A stretch of 37,849 bases of DNA from an uncultured Bacteroidales bacterium (GCA_947177525.1 CAMWUW010000014.1:1-37849), one strand, 5' to 3'. Shown: positions 8,760-17,528, counted from the first letter of the stretch. The notes: generated by a model not told the origin, from the letters alone. Program-made: numbers and translations.

Positions 8760-11453
8760 ATGAAGATTTTCAGATTTGCCGTAATGCTTGTGACTGCTTT
8801 TGCTGCGGTATGCGCCGTGGACGGCTGTTCCGTAGAGGAGATGCAGGACACCGGCGATTATGGTTATGTGCAGTTCAAACTGTACAAGGAGGCCTCATAT
8901 ATTCCGGCTTCGAAAGCGGCTGACATAGACTATCTTGCCGATGTTACAAAGGCCAGGATCACTATGAGGTATCAGGGAACGACCCTCAATCAGACTCTTG
9001 TATTCTCTGCAGCTGACAAGGATGCCGCGGAATTCGGAATCCGCAGCGAGAAGCTTCAGCTTCTTGCCGGAGAATATGAAGTGCTTTCTTTTACTGTATA
9101 TGACAAGAGTGACAATGAAGGTCCCACTGTGTCGGATATAGCTGTTCCTGACTTTACCGTTACTGCAGGAGGAATGACGGTGCATGACCTGACCGTGGGG
9201 ACATCAGTCGTGCCTTCACGCGGAAATGTCCGCTTCACCATAGTAAAGGATATGTCAGGACTTGACAATGTGAAGACAAGGTCCCTTGACAACCATACAA
9301 TGTCCGAAGCCAAGTACATGACAGTACGTGTCGAGAGGACATCCAATAATGTGCAGACTGAATTTTCAATGATTCCGGTCAAGTTCTCCGTACATTTCAA
9401 TGACGATGAGGACGATTCCAATATCTATCCGGACGGTTATGGGTCTGACAAGAATTTCGGATATCAGACATCCTCACTTAAGGCTGACTCGCTGCTGTTC
9501 CTTACGGCAGGTGAATACAGGGTCAGGTCATTCACACTTATAGACACTTATAAGACAGGATTCGAGACAAGAAGCTTTGACCGTTCATCTGCTCCTGTGT
9601 TTGAGGTTGCTGACAACCGTACCAAGGAGGTCAGAGTGCCTGTAGAGCTGAGCATGGATGCACAGTATCTCCAGGACTACTATGCACTTTATGAAATCTG
9701 GCAATCACTCGGTGGACCTGAATGGTATTACCGCGGAGAAAGTTTTCCAATCGGGGCAAACTGGGATTTCAACAAGGATCCTGACCTTTGGGGCAACCAG
9801 CCGGGCGTGCGCCTGCACAGCAATGGACGCGTAGCTTCTCTTGACCTTTCCAATTTCGGAATCAAAGGAGACCTGTCGCCGGCAATAGGCCAGCTTACAG
9901 AGCTTATGCAGTTGTTTCTGAGTACGAATAATGACAAGAACAACTTTGATCTCAATGATCCCGGTGCTTCTTCACGCAACCGCATGGAGCGGCATAAGAA
10001 ATATATGTCGGAGAATTATCCTCTGACGCAGCTGTCTGAGCCTATTGCATTCGGATTTGCTGAAAAGAAGGAATCAATACCTGAAATAGCGCTGCATGAA
10101 AAGGGCTTTACCGAAAGACAGATATATGCCATGGAACGTGAGAGGGGCATACGTCCGATGGACACCAACCCTGGAGTCATGACCAGCGGACTGACTTCAA
10201 TTCCTGATGAAATATGCAATCTGACAAAACTTGAGTATCTGTTTATGTCCAATTGCAAGGTAAAAACTCTCCCGGACGCAGAGTCCATGTCAAGAATGAC
10301 TGCACTGACTGACCTGGAGATGTATAACTGCCCTGAACTTGATATGACTGACGGCGCGATTGCTTCGTTTGCAGCTTTGCCGTCCCTGATTTCCCTGAAT
10401 CTCGGAAAGAATGGCCACTGGACACCAGAGCAGTGCGATAAGCTTATGGAAAGCCTGGCACATGGACCGAGTGCGGACAAACTGCAGATCATCTACTTCA
10501 ACAACAACAGGCTTAATATCATAAGGAACAGGGACTTCAGCTGTTTCAAGAAGCTCGGTCTGCTTAATCTTGTGGAAAATGAGATTGAGACCGTTGAAAG
10601 ATTCGGGAAAGACATTGCCATTGTCCAGCTGTACCTTGACAATAACAAGATTAAGGAACTGCCTGACAATGAGGGGGATGAAATATTCTGTAACATGGAT
10701 GACATGGAGACTTTCTCCGTAACTCATAATCAGCTGGAGGCATTCCCGGATATATTCAATGCAAAGAGCGTATTCACAATCGGGTCTGTTGACTTGTCAT
10801 ACAATAATATCTCAAGAGTTTCCCGCGGAGATGATTTCAACGGAATACATGTGAAGACTCTGAGCCTCGCAAGCAATAAGTTTACTGAATATCCGCTCGA
10901 ATTCACACATAGCAATTCAATTGTCTCCGTATATAATTTCCGCGGAAACGGCATGAAAAAGATTGACAAGGATGCTTTTGACTATGCAAAGCCGAACCGT
11001 GACAAACTCACATATACCCAGACGTTTGACTTTTCCTACAACAGGCTGGACGACCTGCCTGCTACTTTCGGGGATTCGGCCTTCCCTTACCTTTACAGCA
11101 TTGACTTGTCATACAATGCATTCAAGGCCTTCCCGTTTGAGCCGCTCAACTATACCAACCTTACTGCATTTGCGATAAGAGGGCAGAGGGATGACAACGG
11201 CAAGCGCATTCTCAAGCAGTGGCCACAGGGACTGTACAACCACAGAGGTCTCCGTGGATTCTACATCGGGTCAAATGCATACGAAAGAATTGATGACACG
11301 ATTTCCACGCTGATCTATTATTTCGACATAAGCGATAACCCGGATCTTGAGTTTGATGCATCCGGAATCTGCCTTGCCTGGCGTGCCGGTGCGTACCGTC
11401 TCATATACGACAAGTCGCAGAACATCCTCAATTGTCCTGAAATGCTTAATTAA
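8760..11453 (+). CDS. DUF4458-like leucine-rich-repeat surface lipoprotein (897 aa)
   Basis: Leader MKIFRFAVMLVTAFAAVCAV with lipobox DGC, then SVEEMQD, an acidic tail that suits surface export. The N-terminal 300 residues are two related beta domains: each has a strand of the type LLAGEYEVLSFTVYD (about 100) and LTAGEYRVRSFTLID (about 250), so an internal duplication is likely. From about 310 comes an LRR cap (YALYEIWQSLGGPEWYYRGE, then NGRVASLDLSN), and about 20 irregular repeats follow to the C-terminus (LDLSNFGIKG, LEYLFMSNCKVKTLP, VDLSYNNISRV, FDFSYNRLDDLP, IDLSYNAFKAFP). Known: such LRRs bind proteins. In this context it probably captures a proteinaceous ligand at the cell surface for the S8 protease two genes downstream. 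No enzyme motif. The ATG is preceded by TTTTTGAT, a leader of the kind seen before other genes here. Confidence 0.88.
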   Translation: MKIFRFAVMLVTAFAAVCAVDGCSVEEMQDTGDYGYVQFKLYKEASYIPASKAADIDYLADVTKARITMRYQGTTLNQTLVFSAADKDAAEFGIRSEKLQLLAGEYEVLSFTVYDKSDNEGPTVSDIAVPDFTVTAGGMTVHDLTVGTSVVPSRGNVRFTIVKDMSGLDNVKTRSLDNHTMSEAKYMTVRVERTSNNVQTEFSMIPVKFSVHFNDDEDDSNIYPDGYGSDKNFGYQTSSLKADSLLFLTAGEYRVRSFTLIDTYKTGFETRSFDRSSAPVFEVADNRTKEVRVPVELSMDAQYLQDYYALYEIWQSLGGPEWYYRGESFPIGANWDFNKDPDLWGNQPGVRLHSNGRVASLDLSNFGIKGDLSPAIGQLTELMQLFLSTNNDKNNFDLNDPGASSRNRMERHKKYMSENYPLTQLSEPIAFGFAEKKESIPEIALHEKGFTERQIYAMERERGIRPMDTNPGVMTSGLTSIPDEICNLTKLEYLFMSNCKVKTLPDAESMSRMTALTDLEMYNCPELDMTDGAIASFAALPSLISLNLGKNGHWTPEQCDKLMESLAHGPSADKLQIIYFNNNRLNIIRNRDFSCFKKLGLLNLVENEIETVERFGKDIAIVQLYLDNNKIKELPDNEGDEIFCNMDDMETFSVTHNQLEAFPDIFNAKSVFTIGSVDLSYNNISRVSRGDDFNGIHVKTLSLASNKFTEYPLEFTHSNSIVSVYNFRGNGMKKIDKDAFDYAKPNRDKLTYTQTFDFSYNRLDDLPATFGDSAFPYLYSIDLSYNAFKAFPFEPLNYTNLTAFAIRGQRDDNGKRILKQWPQGLYNHRGLRGFYIGSNAYERIDDTISTLIYYFDISDNPDLEFDASGICLAWRAGAYRLIYDKSQNILNCPEMLN

Positions 11454-11468
11454 TAAACGGTGACGGAT

Positions 11469-13274
11469 ATGAGAACATATAGAATAGTATTTTTATGTAT
11501 GGCGGCTGCCCTGATTGCATCAGCATGCAATAATATGCAGCCTGAGATACCTTTTGAGACCGGTGACAGCGAGCTTATGTTCGGTGCCGTGGGAGGAAGG
11601 CAGAGTGTCAAGGTGTCTGCTGACGGTGAATGGGTAGCCTCATCCGGAGAGCCTTGGATAACCATCTCTCCTGCAAACGGACGTGGCAGCGGATCGTGCA
11701 GCGTGATTGTTGATTCTTCCCTTGTCCTGACAGAAAGGTCCGGAAGGGTGAATATAAGGAAGATTGACAACGATGAGGTTGTGAGCATTGATGTAAGGCA
11801 GGAAGGCTTTGAGTATTCCATTGCCGTTGACAAGGAAAAGGTTTCTGTACCTGAATATGATGCTCTTGACAACAGGTATTTTGATGTTAAGGTAAAGTCC
11901 AATATTCCTTTCGATGTCAAAATTCCGGACAATGTTTCGTGGCTTGCCCTTGACAAGTCCAATCAGGAACTCGAGCTTGACCGTGGAGTACGTCCGCGCG
12001 ATGTCAGGGTGCGTTTCAGATGGACTGTCAGCTCTCTTCCCGAGGAGCGTACAGCTGAGATACAGTTCTTGCCGAAAGATCAGTCTGCTGTTCTTTCGAG
12101 GCATGACTTCCTTACTGTAGTCCAGGGGGCTGCTGAGGAAATCACTCAGGACCGTCGCGGTGACTCGCTTGCTGTGCTCGGTATAAGCCGTTCTCTTGGC
12201 CTGTGGGTTGAGTTTGACTCGTCGCTGCCTATGAACAGATGGACAGGCATAGTGCTGTGGAATGCTGACAATATTGATTATATAAGGGAGTTCGTTGCGG
12301 CGGACAGAGAGCATCTTCTTGAGGACCAGAAGAATCTGAAACAGGGAAATCCGCTTAGGGATCTGAATGAGACTGAATATCTTGAGGCCGTGGCACAGTC
12401 GTATGTGGGACGTGTGCGTTCTGCCTCTTTCATGATGTTCACCACCCGTGAGGAATTGCCTGTGGAAGTACAGTATCTGAGGGCGGCCGAGTCTCTGAAA
12501 ATTTTATCAAATGCCAACGCTTACTTGAGGAATTTGACAACAGGCAAGGCACTGAACAATCTTACGCAGCTCAGGCGTCTTACAGTCGGGGCATACGGAC
12601 TGACAGAACTTGACGGCGGGATTACGGCCTTGAAAAACTTGGAGTATGTTGATTTTGCAAGCAATAATTTCCAGACATTCCCGAATGTGCTTACACCTGA
12701 CAATTTCCCGAATCTTCATGCGATAGTCTTCAACGCGAATCAGCGCAGGCTTGTATATGACTTGTCCAATACGTCTGCTTCCGATCTCGGAGGATTCATT
12801 GACAATACCGGCACGGAAACGGATAATATCAATGTGTTCTGGAAAAGGTTCCTGACATGGGAGAAACTTGATACCCTCATATTGTCTGTGAATTATCTCC
12901 AGGGAAAGATTCCTGATGACGAGGCGGTGAGGAAGCTTGGCATACCTGATTATACTATGGCGGACAGGGGAGACTCCCTTACCGTGGATTTCATCAATCT
13001 CGGCCTGCCGCGTGTAATGCCTAAAATGAAGAGGTTTGCAATCAATTACAACAGGATTTACGGTGAGCTTCCGATGTGGATTCTGTATCATCCTAACCTG
13101 GACTATTGGATGCCGGAAACATTCATCTATTCCCAGGAGGGAACAGACAGGAGCGGCAACAGGGCTGAGTTCACAAATACGCCTATAAGCCCGAGCAACT
13201 ACAGCAATGTTCCGGGCAATAAGGGAAGCTATTATGATATTCATCCATATAAGCTTGAAAAGTTACAGAAATAG
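11469..13274 (+). CDS. BACON-BACON-LRR surface lipoprotein (601 aa)
   Basis: Starts at ATG 11469 (GTG 11460 is also in frame), 15 bp after the previous stop. The leader MRTYRIVFLCMAAALIA carries lipobox SAC followed by NNMQPEIPFE. Two beta domains follow: about 30-115 (VKVSADGEWVASSGEPWITI) has the classical BACON pattern and about 118-225 (VKVSNIPFDVKI-like strand, NVSWLALDK) is a second, divergent BACON. The C-terminal half is LRR-like: LRNLTTGKALNNLTQLRRLT, LTELDGGITALKNLEYVDFA, then a long last part with DTLILSVNYLQGKIPDDE and MKRFAINYNRIYGELP. BACON domains are thought to bind carbohydrate or mucin-like ligands. This gives a second ligand-recognition protein next to the larger LRR protein; the two together probably define the substrate. 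No catalytic motif. Confidence 0.86.
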   Translation: MRTYRIVFLCMAAALIASACNNMQPEIPFETGDSELMFGAVGGRQSVKVSADGEWVASSGEPWITISPANGRGSGSCSVIVDSSLVLTERSGRVNIRKIDNDEVVSIDVRQEGFEYSIAVDKEKVSVPEYDALDNRYFDVKVKSNIPFDVKIPDNVSWLALDKSNQELELDRGVRPRDVRVRFRWTVSSLPEERTAEIQFLPKDQSAVLSRHDFLTVVQGAAEEITQDRRGDSLAVLGISRSLGLWVEFDSSLPMNRWTGIVLWNADNIDYIREFVAADREHLLEDQKNLKQGNPLRDLNETEYLEAVAQSYVGRVRSASFMMFTTREELPVEVQYLRAAESLKILSNANAYLRNLTTGKALNNLTQLRRLTVGAYGLTELDGGITALKNLEYVDFASNNFQTFPNVLTPDNFPNLHAIVFNANQRRLVYDLSNTSASDLGGFIDNTGTETDNINVFWKRFLTWEKLDTLILSVNYLQGKIPDDEAVRKLGIPDYTMADRGDSLTVDFINLGLPRVMPKMKRFAINYNRIYGELPMWILYHPNLDYWMPETFIYSQEGTDRSGNRAEFTNTPISPSNYSNVPGNKGSYYDIHPYKLEKLQK

Positions 13275-13289
13275 CAATTGAGTGAAGCA

Positions 13290-15350
13290 ATGAAAAAATA
13301 TCTATATATCTTTTGTGCAGCCTTGTCACTTTCTGCAGTGTCCTGCGGTATAGATGAGGCTGTAGGAGGGGCAGAAAACGGAGACCTCCAGGCTGGACTG
13401 ACGCCTGAGGATGTTGTCGCCGGTGAACTTCTTGTTAAATTCGACCCTCAGGTAAGCAGTATACTGGACCGTATACTTCCGATGACAAAGAGCGGTGAGG
13501 CTTCTTCACGCTCAGGGATAGTCAGTGTCGATGAGGTGCTTGATCTTGTCGGTACGTATCAGATAGAGCGTGTATTTCCTTGTGATTCAAGGACAGAAGC
13601 CAGTACCCGTGAGGCCGGACTGCATTTGTGGTATGTCGTGCGTTTCGGTGAGGAATACACCCTTGATGAGGTCGCACGCAGGCTTTCCTCCCTTGGTGAG
13701 GTGCAGCATGTTGAGCTGAACAGGACAATAAAGAGGGCATATAGCGGAAAAGCCGTTCCGTTTGTTCCCGGTACGATTATGACCAGAGCCGGTGCCGGAC
13801 AGTTTGACGACCCGTATCTTGCATATCAGTGGAATATGGTCAACAATGGAGGCATGTTTACGGTAAATGACGCCGGAGAAACAGTCAACAAGTCTGTGGC
13901 CGGAGCTGATGTCCAGGTCGAGAAGGCATGGGAGAAATGCACGGGTGACCCGTCAATAATTGTCGCGGTGCTGGATGAAGGCGTTGACTTTACTCATCCG
14001 GACCTGCTGCCGAACATGTGGACCAATCCTGGCGAGCCTGTATATGGCGGCACCGAAGATTTGGACGGAAACGGCTATCCAGGTGACAGGCACGGCTTTA
14101 ACTTTGTCAGAAACACAGGACTGATTACTACAAACGATGTATATGATTCAGGACATGGTTCTCATGTGGCAGGTGTAATCGCTGCCCAGAACAACAATGG
14201 AATCGGAATGTCCTCCATCGCCGGAGGTACTCCAGACAGTCCCGGCGTAAAAATCATGAGCTGCCAGATATTCTCCGGAAATCTTGAGAGTTCTGCATTG
14301 GCCCAGGTCAGGGCGGTCAAATATGCCGCAGACAACGGGGCGGTAATCCTCCAGTGCAGCTGGGGCTATATCTCTGGTGCAGCCAACGGCTATATATATG
14401 GCCAGGGCTATTCTGATGACGAAATGTGGATGACTTACAGCCCTGTAGAGAAGGTAACGTTTGACTATTTTCTGCATAATGCCGGTTCTCCGAACGGTGT
14501 CATCGACGGTGGAATCGCGATTTTTGCGGCAGGAAACGAAAGCGCTCCAATGGCATGTTATCCAGGCAAATACGAAGATTATGTCTCAGTGGCCTCTACG
14601 GCTGCTGACTGGACTCCGGCTACATACACCAATTATGGCCCCGGTACGACAATCTGTGCTCCGGGAGGAGACCAGGACTATTACTGGGATTTTACGGATG
14701 CAGCTGCAGGCTATAAGCGCGGAGAGCGCGGATGTGTCCTTTCGACTGTTCCGCAGCATGTCTCAGCAAACGGTTTCGGGTATATGGAGGGCACCTCGAT
14801 GGCCTGTCCTCATGTGTCAGGTGTCGTTGCACTCGGACTTTCATACGCGGCGCAGCTCCGCAAGCATTTTACGGCAGACCAGTTCAAGGAACTTCTGTAT
14901 GCAAGCGTGACTCCGGCTGCTGATATCGAGAAAACCTGGCCTTCGCTGAAGAAGTATAAATATTTCTCCACTGACATAGAAAATGTACCGGCATCATTGA
15001 CTCTGTCTTATTATAAAGGCAAGATGGGTGTAGGCCAGGTCAATGCCTCAAAGCTTCTTGATGCTGTGGAAGGTGCCGGCACGTCCATGACTTTCCCTAA
15101 TGTCTACGTAGCTGCCGGTTCAAGCGTTGTACTTGTGCCTGCCATGTATTTCCCTGCCGGAGCCTCTGACTTCAAGGTTACGGTACAGGATGCTTCTGTC
15201 GCTGAGTGCACTTATGATGCAGTCTCCGGAAAAATGACATTCAAGGGACTTAAGGACGGCATGACCAGGGCTTCTGTCTCAGCCGGAGGAACAGTCCAGG
15301 AATTTGTGATAACTGTAAGGTCATCTGCAGGTGACCACGGCTGGCTGTAG
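13290..15350 (+). CDS. S8 (subtilisin/fervidolysin-like) serine protease lipoprotein (686 aa)
   Basis: An endopeptidase of the subtilase family anchored as a lipoprotein: leader MKKYLYIFCAALSLSAVSC then GIDEAVG. A fervidolysin-type prodomain occupies about 42-150 (VAGELLVKFDP, EVQHVELNRTIKR). The catalytic domain has all triad residues: Asp229 in VAVLDEGVDFTHPDL, His289 in DSGHGSHVAGVIAAQ, Ser503 in GTSMACPHVSGVVALG, with the oxyanion Asn416 in IFAAGNES. The last 120 residues form a beta domain (VYVAAGSSVVLVPAMYF). The ATG at 13290 is chosen over the in-frame TTG at 13278 because it gives a normal leader. It follows the BACON-LRR gene by 15 bp and is followed by a DUF1573 gene after 4 bp, so it is in the same operon. 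It probably cuts proteins held by the two LRR proteins, feeding peptides to SusCD; alternatively it matures its lipoprotein neighbours. Confidence 0.95.
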   Translation: MKKYLYIFCAALSLSAVSCGIDEAVGGAENGDLQAGLTPEDVVAGELLVKFDPQVSSILDRILPMTKSGEASSRSGIVSVDEVLDLVGTYQIERVFPCDSRTEASTREAGLHLWYVVRFGEEYTLDEVARRLSSLGEVQHVELNRTIKRAYSGKAVPFVPGTIMTRAGAGQFDDPYLAYQWNMVNNGGMFTVNDAGETVNKSVAGADVQVEKAWEKCTGDPSIIVAVLDEGVDFTHPDLLPNMWTNPGEPVYGGTEDLDGNGYPGDRHGFNFVRNTGLITTNDVYDSGHGSHVAGVIAAQNNNGIGMSSIAGGTPDSPGVKIMSCQIFSGNLESSALAQVRAVKYAADNGAVILQCSWGYISGAANGYIYGQGYSDDEMWMTYSPVEKVTFDYFLHNAGSPNGVIDGGIAIFAAGNESAPMACYPGKYEDYVSVASTAADWTPATYTNYGPGTTICAPGGDQDYYWDFTDAAAGYKRGERGCVLSTVPQHVSANGFGYMEGTSMACPHVSGVVALGLSYAAQLRKHFTADQFKELLYASVTPAADIEKTWPSLKKYKYFSTDIENVPASLTLSYYKGKMGVGQVNASKLLDAVEGAGTSMTFPNVYVAAGSSVVLVPAMYFPAGASDFKVTVQDASVAECTYDAVSGKMTFKGLKDGMTRASVSAGGTVQEFVITVRSSAGDHGWL

Positions 15351-15354
15351 GGAT

Positions 15355-16161
15355 ATGGTGAAATCAAGGGAACTTCTGTATGCTCTTCTGCTTTTTCTCC
15401 TGCCGGCTGCGGCGGGAGCGCAGATCCGTACTGTGCCCAAGGAAGTGCTTGACAGCATAGCCAATCCGCCTGAGGCGGACTGCAGTTCCCTGATGGAATT
15501 TGACACAAAGCGTATCGTCACAGGAGAAATAGGTGAGGATGAGGTCCCTGTCTATTGTTTCAGTTTTGTAAACAAGGGCGGCAGGCCTTTGGAAATCAGG
15601 CATATCACTACGTCTTGCGGCTGTGCCGTGGCAAAGTGTACTGCGCCTGTCGTAAGCCCGGGGGACAGCGGAAAGATATCCGTTACCTACTACCCGAAAG
15701 GACATCCGGGAAAGTTCGAGAGGAGGATATTTGTCTATACGGACCTGTCTGACAAGAGGCCTACGGCGGTTCTTTCTCTCAGCGTGAATGTCCGTCAGGG
15801 GGCAGACAGGAGCTATTGGTTTCCGCACCGGATGGGAAGCATAAGCATGAAGGTGAAAGAGTTTACTTTCAGAAGCGACATGAAGGATGTCGTCTGCCTG
15901 GATTTCCTGAACTCCGGAGATGTGCCTGTCACTCCAGGGATTGCGGAAGAGTTTCTGCCTGACTATATCAGGGCCTGGTGTGAGACTCCTGGTGTGGAGC
16001 CGGGGAAGGAAGGCGAGATATGCATTTCGTTCGACCCGGACAGGTTTGCAGGGAGCCGGGCTGCCGGAGCGGGGACAGACGGTCCTGTGCGCGTGCCGCT
16101 TATTCTTGAAGGGCTGGGTGTGTCGCCGGGGGCGTCGACGATAATGCTGTATGTTGATTGA
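15355..16161 (+). CDS. DUF1573 family secreted protein (268 aa)
   Basis: The ATG at 15355 follows the protease stop by only 4 bp; GTG 15331 in the same frame would overlap the protease gene and is less likely. Signal peptide MVKSRELLYALLLFLLPAAA ends GAQ with no lipobox, so the protein is probably periplasmic or secreted. Residues about 55-145 contain the DUF1573 Ig-like domain: FSFVNKGGRPLEIRHITTSC then GCAVAK, and SPGDSGKISVTYYPKGHPGK. The ITTSCGCA cysteine motif is the family hallmark. A second, weaker copy of the fold occupies about 165-268 (LDFLNSGDVPVTPGI, PGKEGEICISFDPDRF). Function of DUF1573 is not established; its tight coupling to the S8 protease suggests it acts with it. Confidence 0.86.
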   Translation: MVKSRELLYALLLFLLPAAAGAQIRTVPKEVLDSIANPPEADCSSLMEFDTKRIVTGEIGEDEVPVYCFSFVNKGGRPLEIRHITTSCGCAVAKCTAPVVSPGDSGKISVTYYPKGHPGKFERRIFVYTDLSDKRPTAVLSLSVNVRQGADRSYWFPHRMGSISMKVKEFTFRSDMKDVVCLDFLNSGDVPVTPGIAEEFLPDYIRAWCETPGVEPGKEGEICISFDPDRFAGSRAAGAGTDGPVRVPLILEGLGVSPGASTIMLYVD

Positions 16162-16217
16162 GCCTTTGGAAATTGAATTTTATTTATGTTGCCTTATTGG
16201 CACGGAAGAATGAATAT

Positions 16218-16700
16218 ATGATGAATATGAAGAACATATTTAAGACTGCGCTTTTGGCAGTTGCCTTTTTTGCCTTTGTCTCCTGCAGTGAGAAGGAGAA
16301 TGAAGCTGTTGTTGAGTATTTGGACGTGACTGCCAATAATCTGGCGGGGGACTGGAGACTTGAGACATGGAATGACGGTCTTGTCCCGGAAGACGGTGTG
16401 TCTGTCTATATAAGGTTTATCCGCAAGAACTCCAGATATGAAATGTATTCCAATGTCGGTTCAATGGAGTTCGTGAGGCAGACCGGTGATTTTGTCGTTC
16501 TCACCGATGATGTGGCCGGCTATATCATAAGAGGAAACTATGACAATACTCTGAATGAGGAGTGGAACCACAGGTATATTGTGCGTCTGACTGCAGACAG
16601 GATGGTGTGGACTGCATTGGATGACCCGGCCGATGTCTGTGTCTATGTGAGGTGCAGCATACCGGATGAGGTAGTTTCCGCTTTCCCTCCTGTGGAGTAG
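16218..16700 (+). CDS. Small lipocalin-like lipoprotein (160 aa)
   Basis: Begins at one of three close ATGs (16218, 16221, 16227); the leader MKNIFKTALLAVAFFAFV is followed by lipobox SC and SEKENEA. The body, about 110 residues, is predicted all-beta with the pattern NNLAGDWRLETWNDG, YIRFIRKNSRYEMYSN, ADRMVWTALDD, as in the lipocalin-like lipoproteins common in Bacteroidales. The first strand motif G-x-W (GDW) is the usual lipocalin-like signature. It probably binds a small hydrophobic molecule or acts as an accessory surface protein. It ends the operon: a strong terminator starts 20 bases after its stop. The in-frame TTG at 16158 is rejected as start since it overlaps the end of the DUF1573 gene. 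Confidence 0.72.
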   Translation: MMNMKNIFKTALLAVAFFAFVSCSEKENEAVVEYLDVTANNLAGDWRLETWNDGLVPEDGVSVYIRFIRKNSRYEMYSNVGSMEFVRQTGDFVVLTDDVAGYIIRGNYDNTLNEEWNHRYIVRLTADRMVWTALDDPADVCVYVRCSIPDEVVSAFPPVE

Positions 16701-16720
16701 CAGGAATCGTGACTTTGCTG

Positions 16721-16761
16721 AATGGCCGAAATGTCAAATTGACATGCTCGGCCATTTTTTT
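16721..16761 (+). terminator. Rho-independent terminator of the LRR/protease operon
   Basis: Two-step hairpin: outer arms AATGGCCGA (16721-16729) and TCGGCCATT (16748-16756), inner arms ATGTCA (16731-16736) and TGACAT (16740-16745), followed by a run of seven T (16755-16761). It separates the lipoprotein operon from the XylR-like gene. Confidence 0.92.
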
Positions 16762-16776
16762 ACTCTGCATCTGTGA

Positions 16777-16808
16777 TTTGTAATTTCTGAATGCAATTCA
16801 TATATTTG
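16777..16808 (+). promoter_or_regulatory. Consensus Bacteroidetes promoter for the XylR-like gene
   Basis: TTTG (16777-16780), 20 bp spacer, TATATTTG (16801-16808), a perfect match to TAnnTTTG. The transcription start should fall about 4-7 bases after the box, that is at 16812-16815, which coincides with the ATG at 16813. The mRNA would be leaderless or almost so. Confidence 0.85.
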
Positions 16809-16812
16809 CCGA

Positions 16813-17508
16813 ATGGCCAGATTGATTCTAATGACAGATTTCTCGGAAGCCTACGCGAGAGGGCTTCTGCTCGGCATTGTGCGATATACCCACGAAATAG
16901 GCGAGGCATGGAGTATATGCAGACTGCCGCTGGCTATACGTGCACAGTATGGAATTCAGGCCGTGGTTGATTATGCGCTTCGGACACAGACGGATGTGGT
17001 TATCGGACAGTTTGAGAAGAGCGATGATGTGAGTCTGTTTGCCAAGAATGGAATCATAGCCCTTGCCCAGGATTTCAAAGTTAGGTTTACGGAAATCGCG
17101 AACATCACAGGACAGAACTTTGAGGCAGGGGTGATGGGCGCAAAATATCTCATTAACAAAGGATTCCGGAATTTTGCATATTACGGTATACAGAATATAG
17201 TCTGGTCTGACGAGAGGTATATCGGTTTCCGGGACACAGTGAAGAAGGCTGACCCTGAATATACATTTTCGGAGCTGCTTGCACTTCAGCCCGACACCTG
17301 GAACTACGATTACGATAAAATTGCAGAATGGCTGCTTTCCCTTCCTAAGCCGGTCGCGATAATGGCCTGTGATGACAACCAGGCCTATTATATTACGGAG
17401 GTGTGCGGCAGGATCAGTGCAGACAGGTACTGGAATTATTATGATGTAAAAGAAACCGGTCTTGCCGGCGGTATAAATGCTTATGCCATTCATTTAGGCT
17501 GGAAATAG
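16813..17508 (+). pseudogene. Truncated XylR-like regulator lacking the AraC-type DNA-binding domain (231 aa)
   Basis: The first 200 residues match the ligand-binding part of Bacteroidetes XylR-family regulators, which join a LacI-type sugar-binding domain to a C-terminal AraC helix-turn-helix pair (about 390 aa in total). Seen: ILMTDFSEAYARGLLLGIVR, IALAQDFKVRFTEI, FRNFAYYGIQNIVWSDERY, then AIMACDDNQAYYITEVCG near 180-199. After this point homology stops: the tail RISADRYWNYYDVKETGL and about 15 more residues does not fit the family, and no AraC domain follows in any frame. The promoter is intact. Inferred: the 3' half was removed by a rearrangement, and the product can at best bind sugar without binding DNA. 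The gene faces the - strand PUL, whose regulator it may once have been. A 108-bp palindrome starts 20 bases after the stop. Confidence 0.82.
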
Positions 17509-17528
17509 ACCCTGTGTTTTTATAAATG

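Noticed and set aside
12507..13244. 245-aa open frame on the - strand across the BACON-LRR gene
   Set aside because: It lies fully antisense to a lipoprotein gene with leader, domains and operon context; its composition is that of a reverse-frame shadow.
16828..17493. 221-aa open frame on the - strand across the XylR-like gene
   Set aside because: Antisense to clear XylR homology, and its own product shows no family features.
17400..17508. RHS-type identity for the tail of the truncated regulator
   Set aside because: The likeness (YYD and GLAGGIN) is short, the usual spacing is absent and no other RHS sequence is nearby; kept only as a question about the junction.
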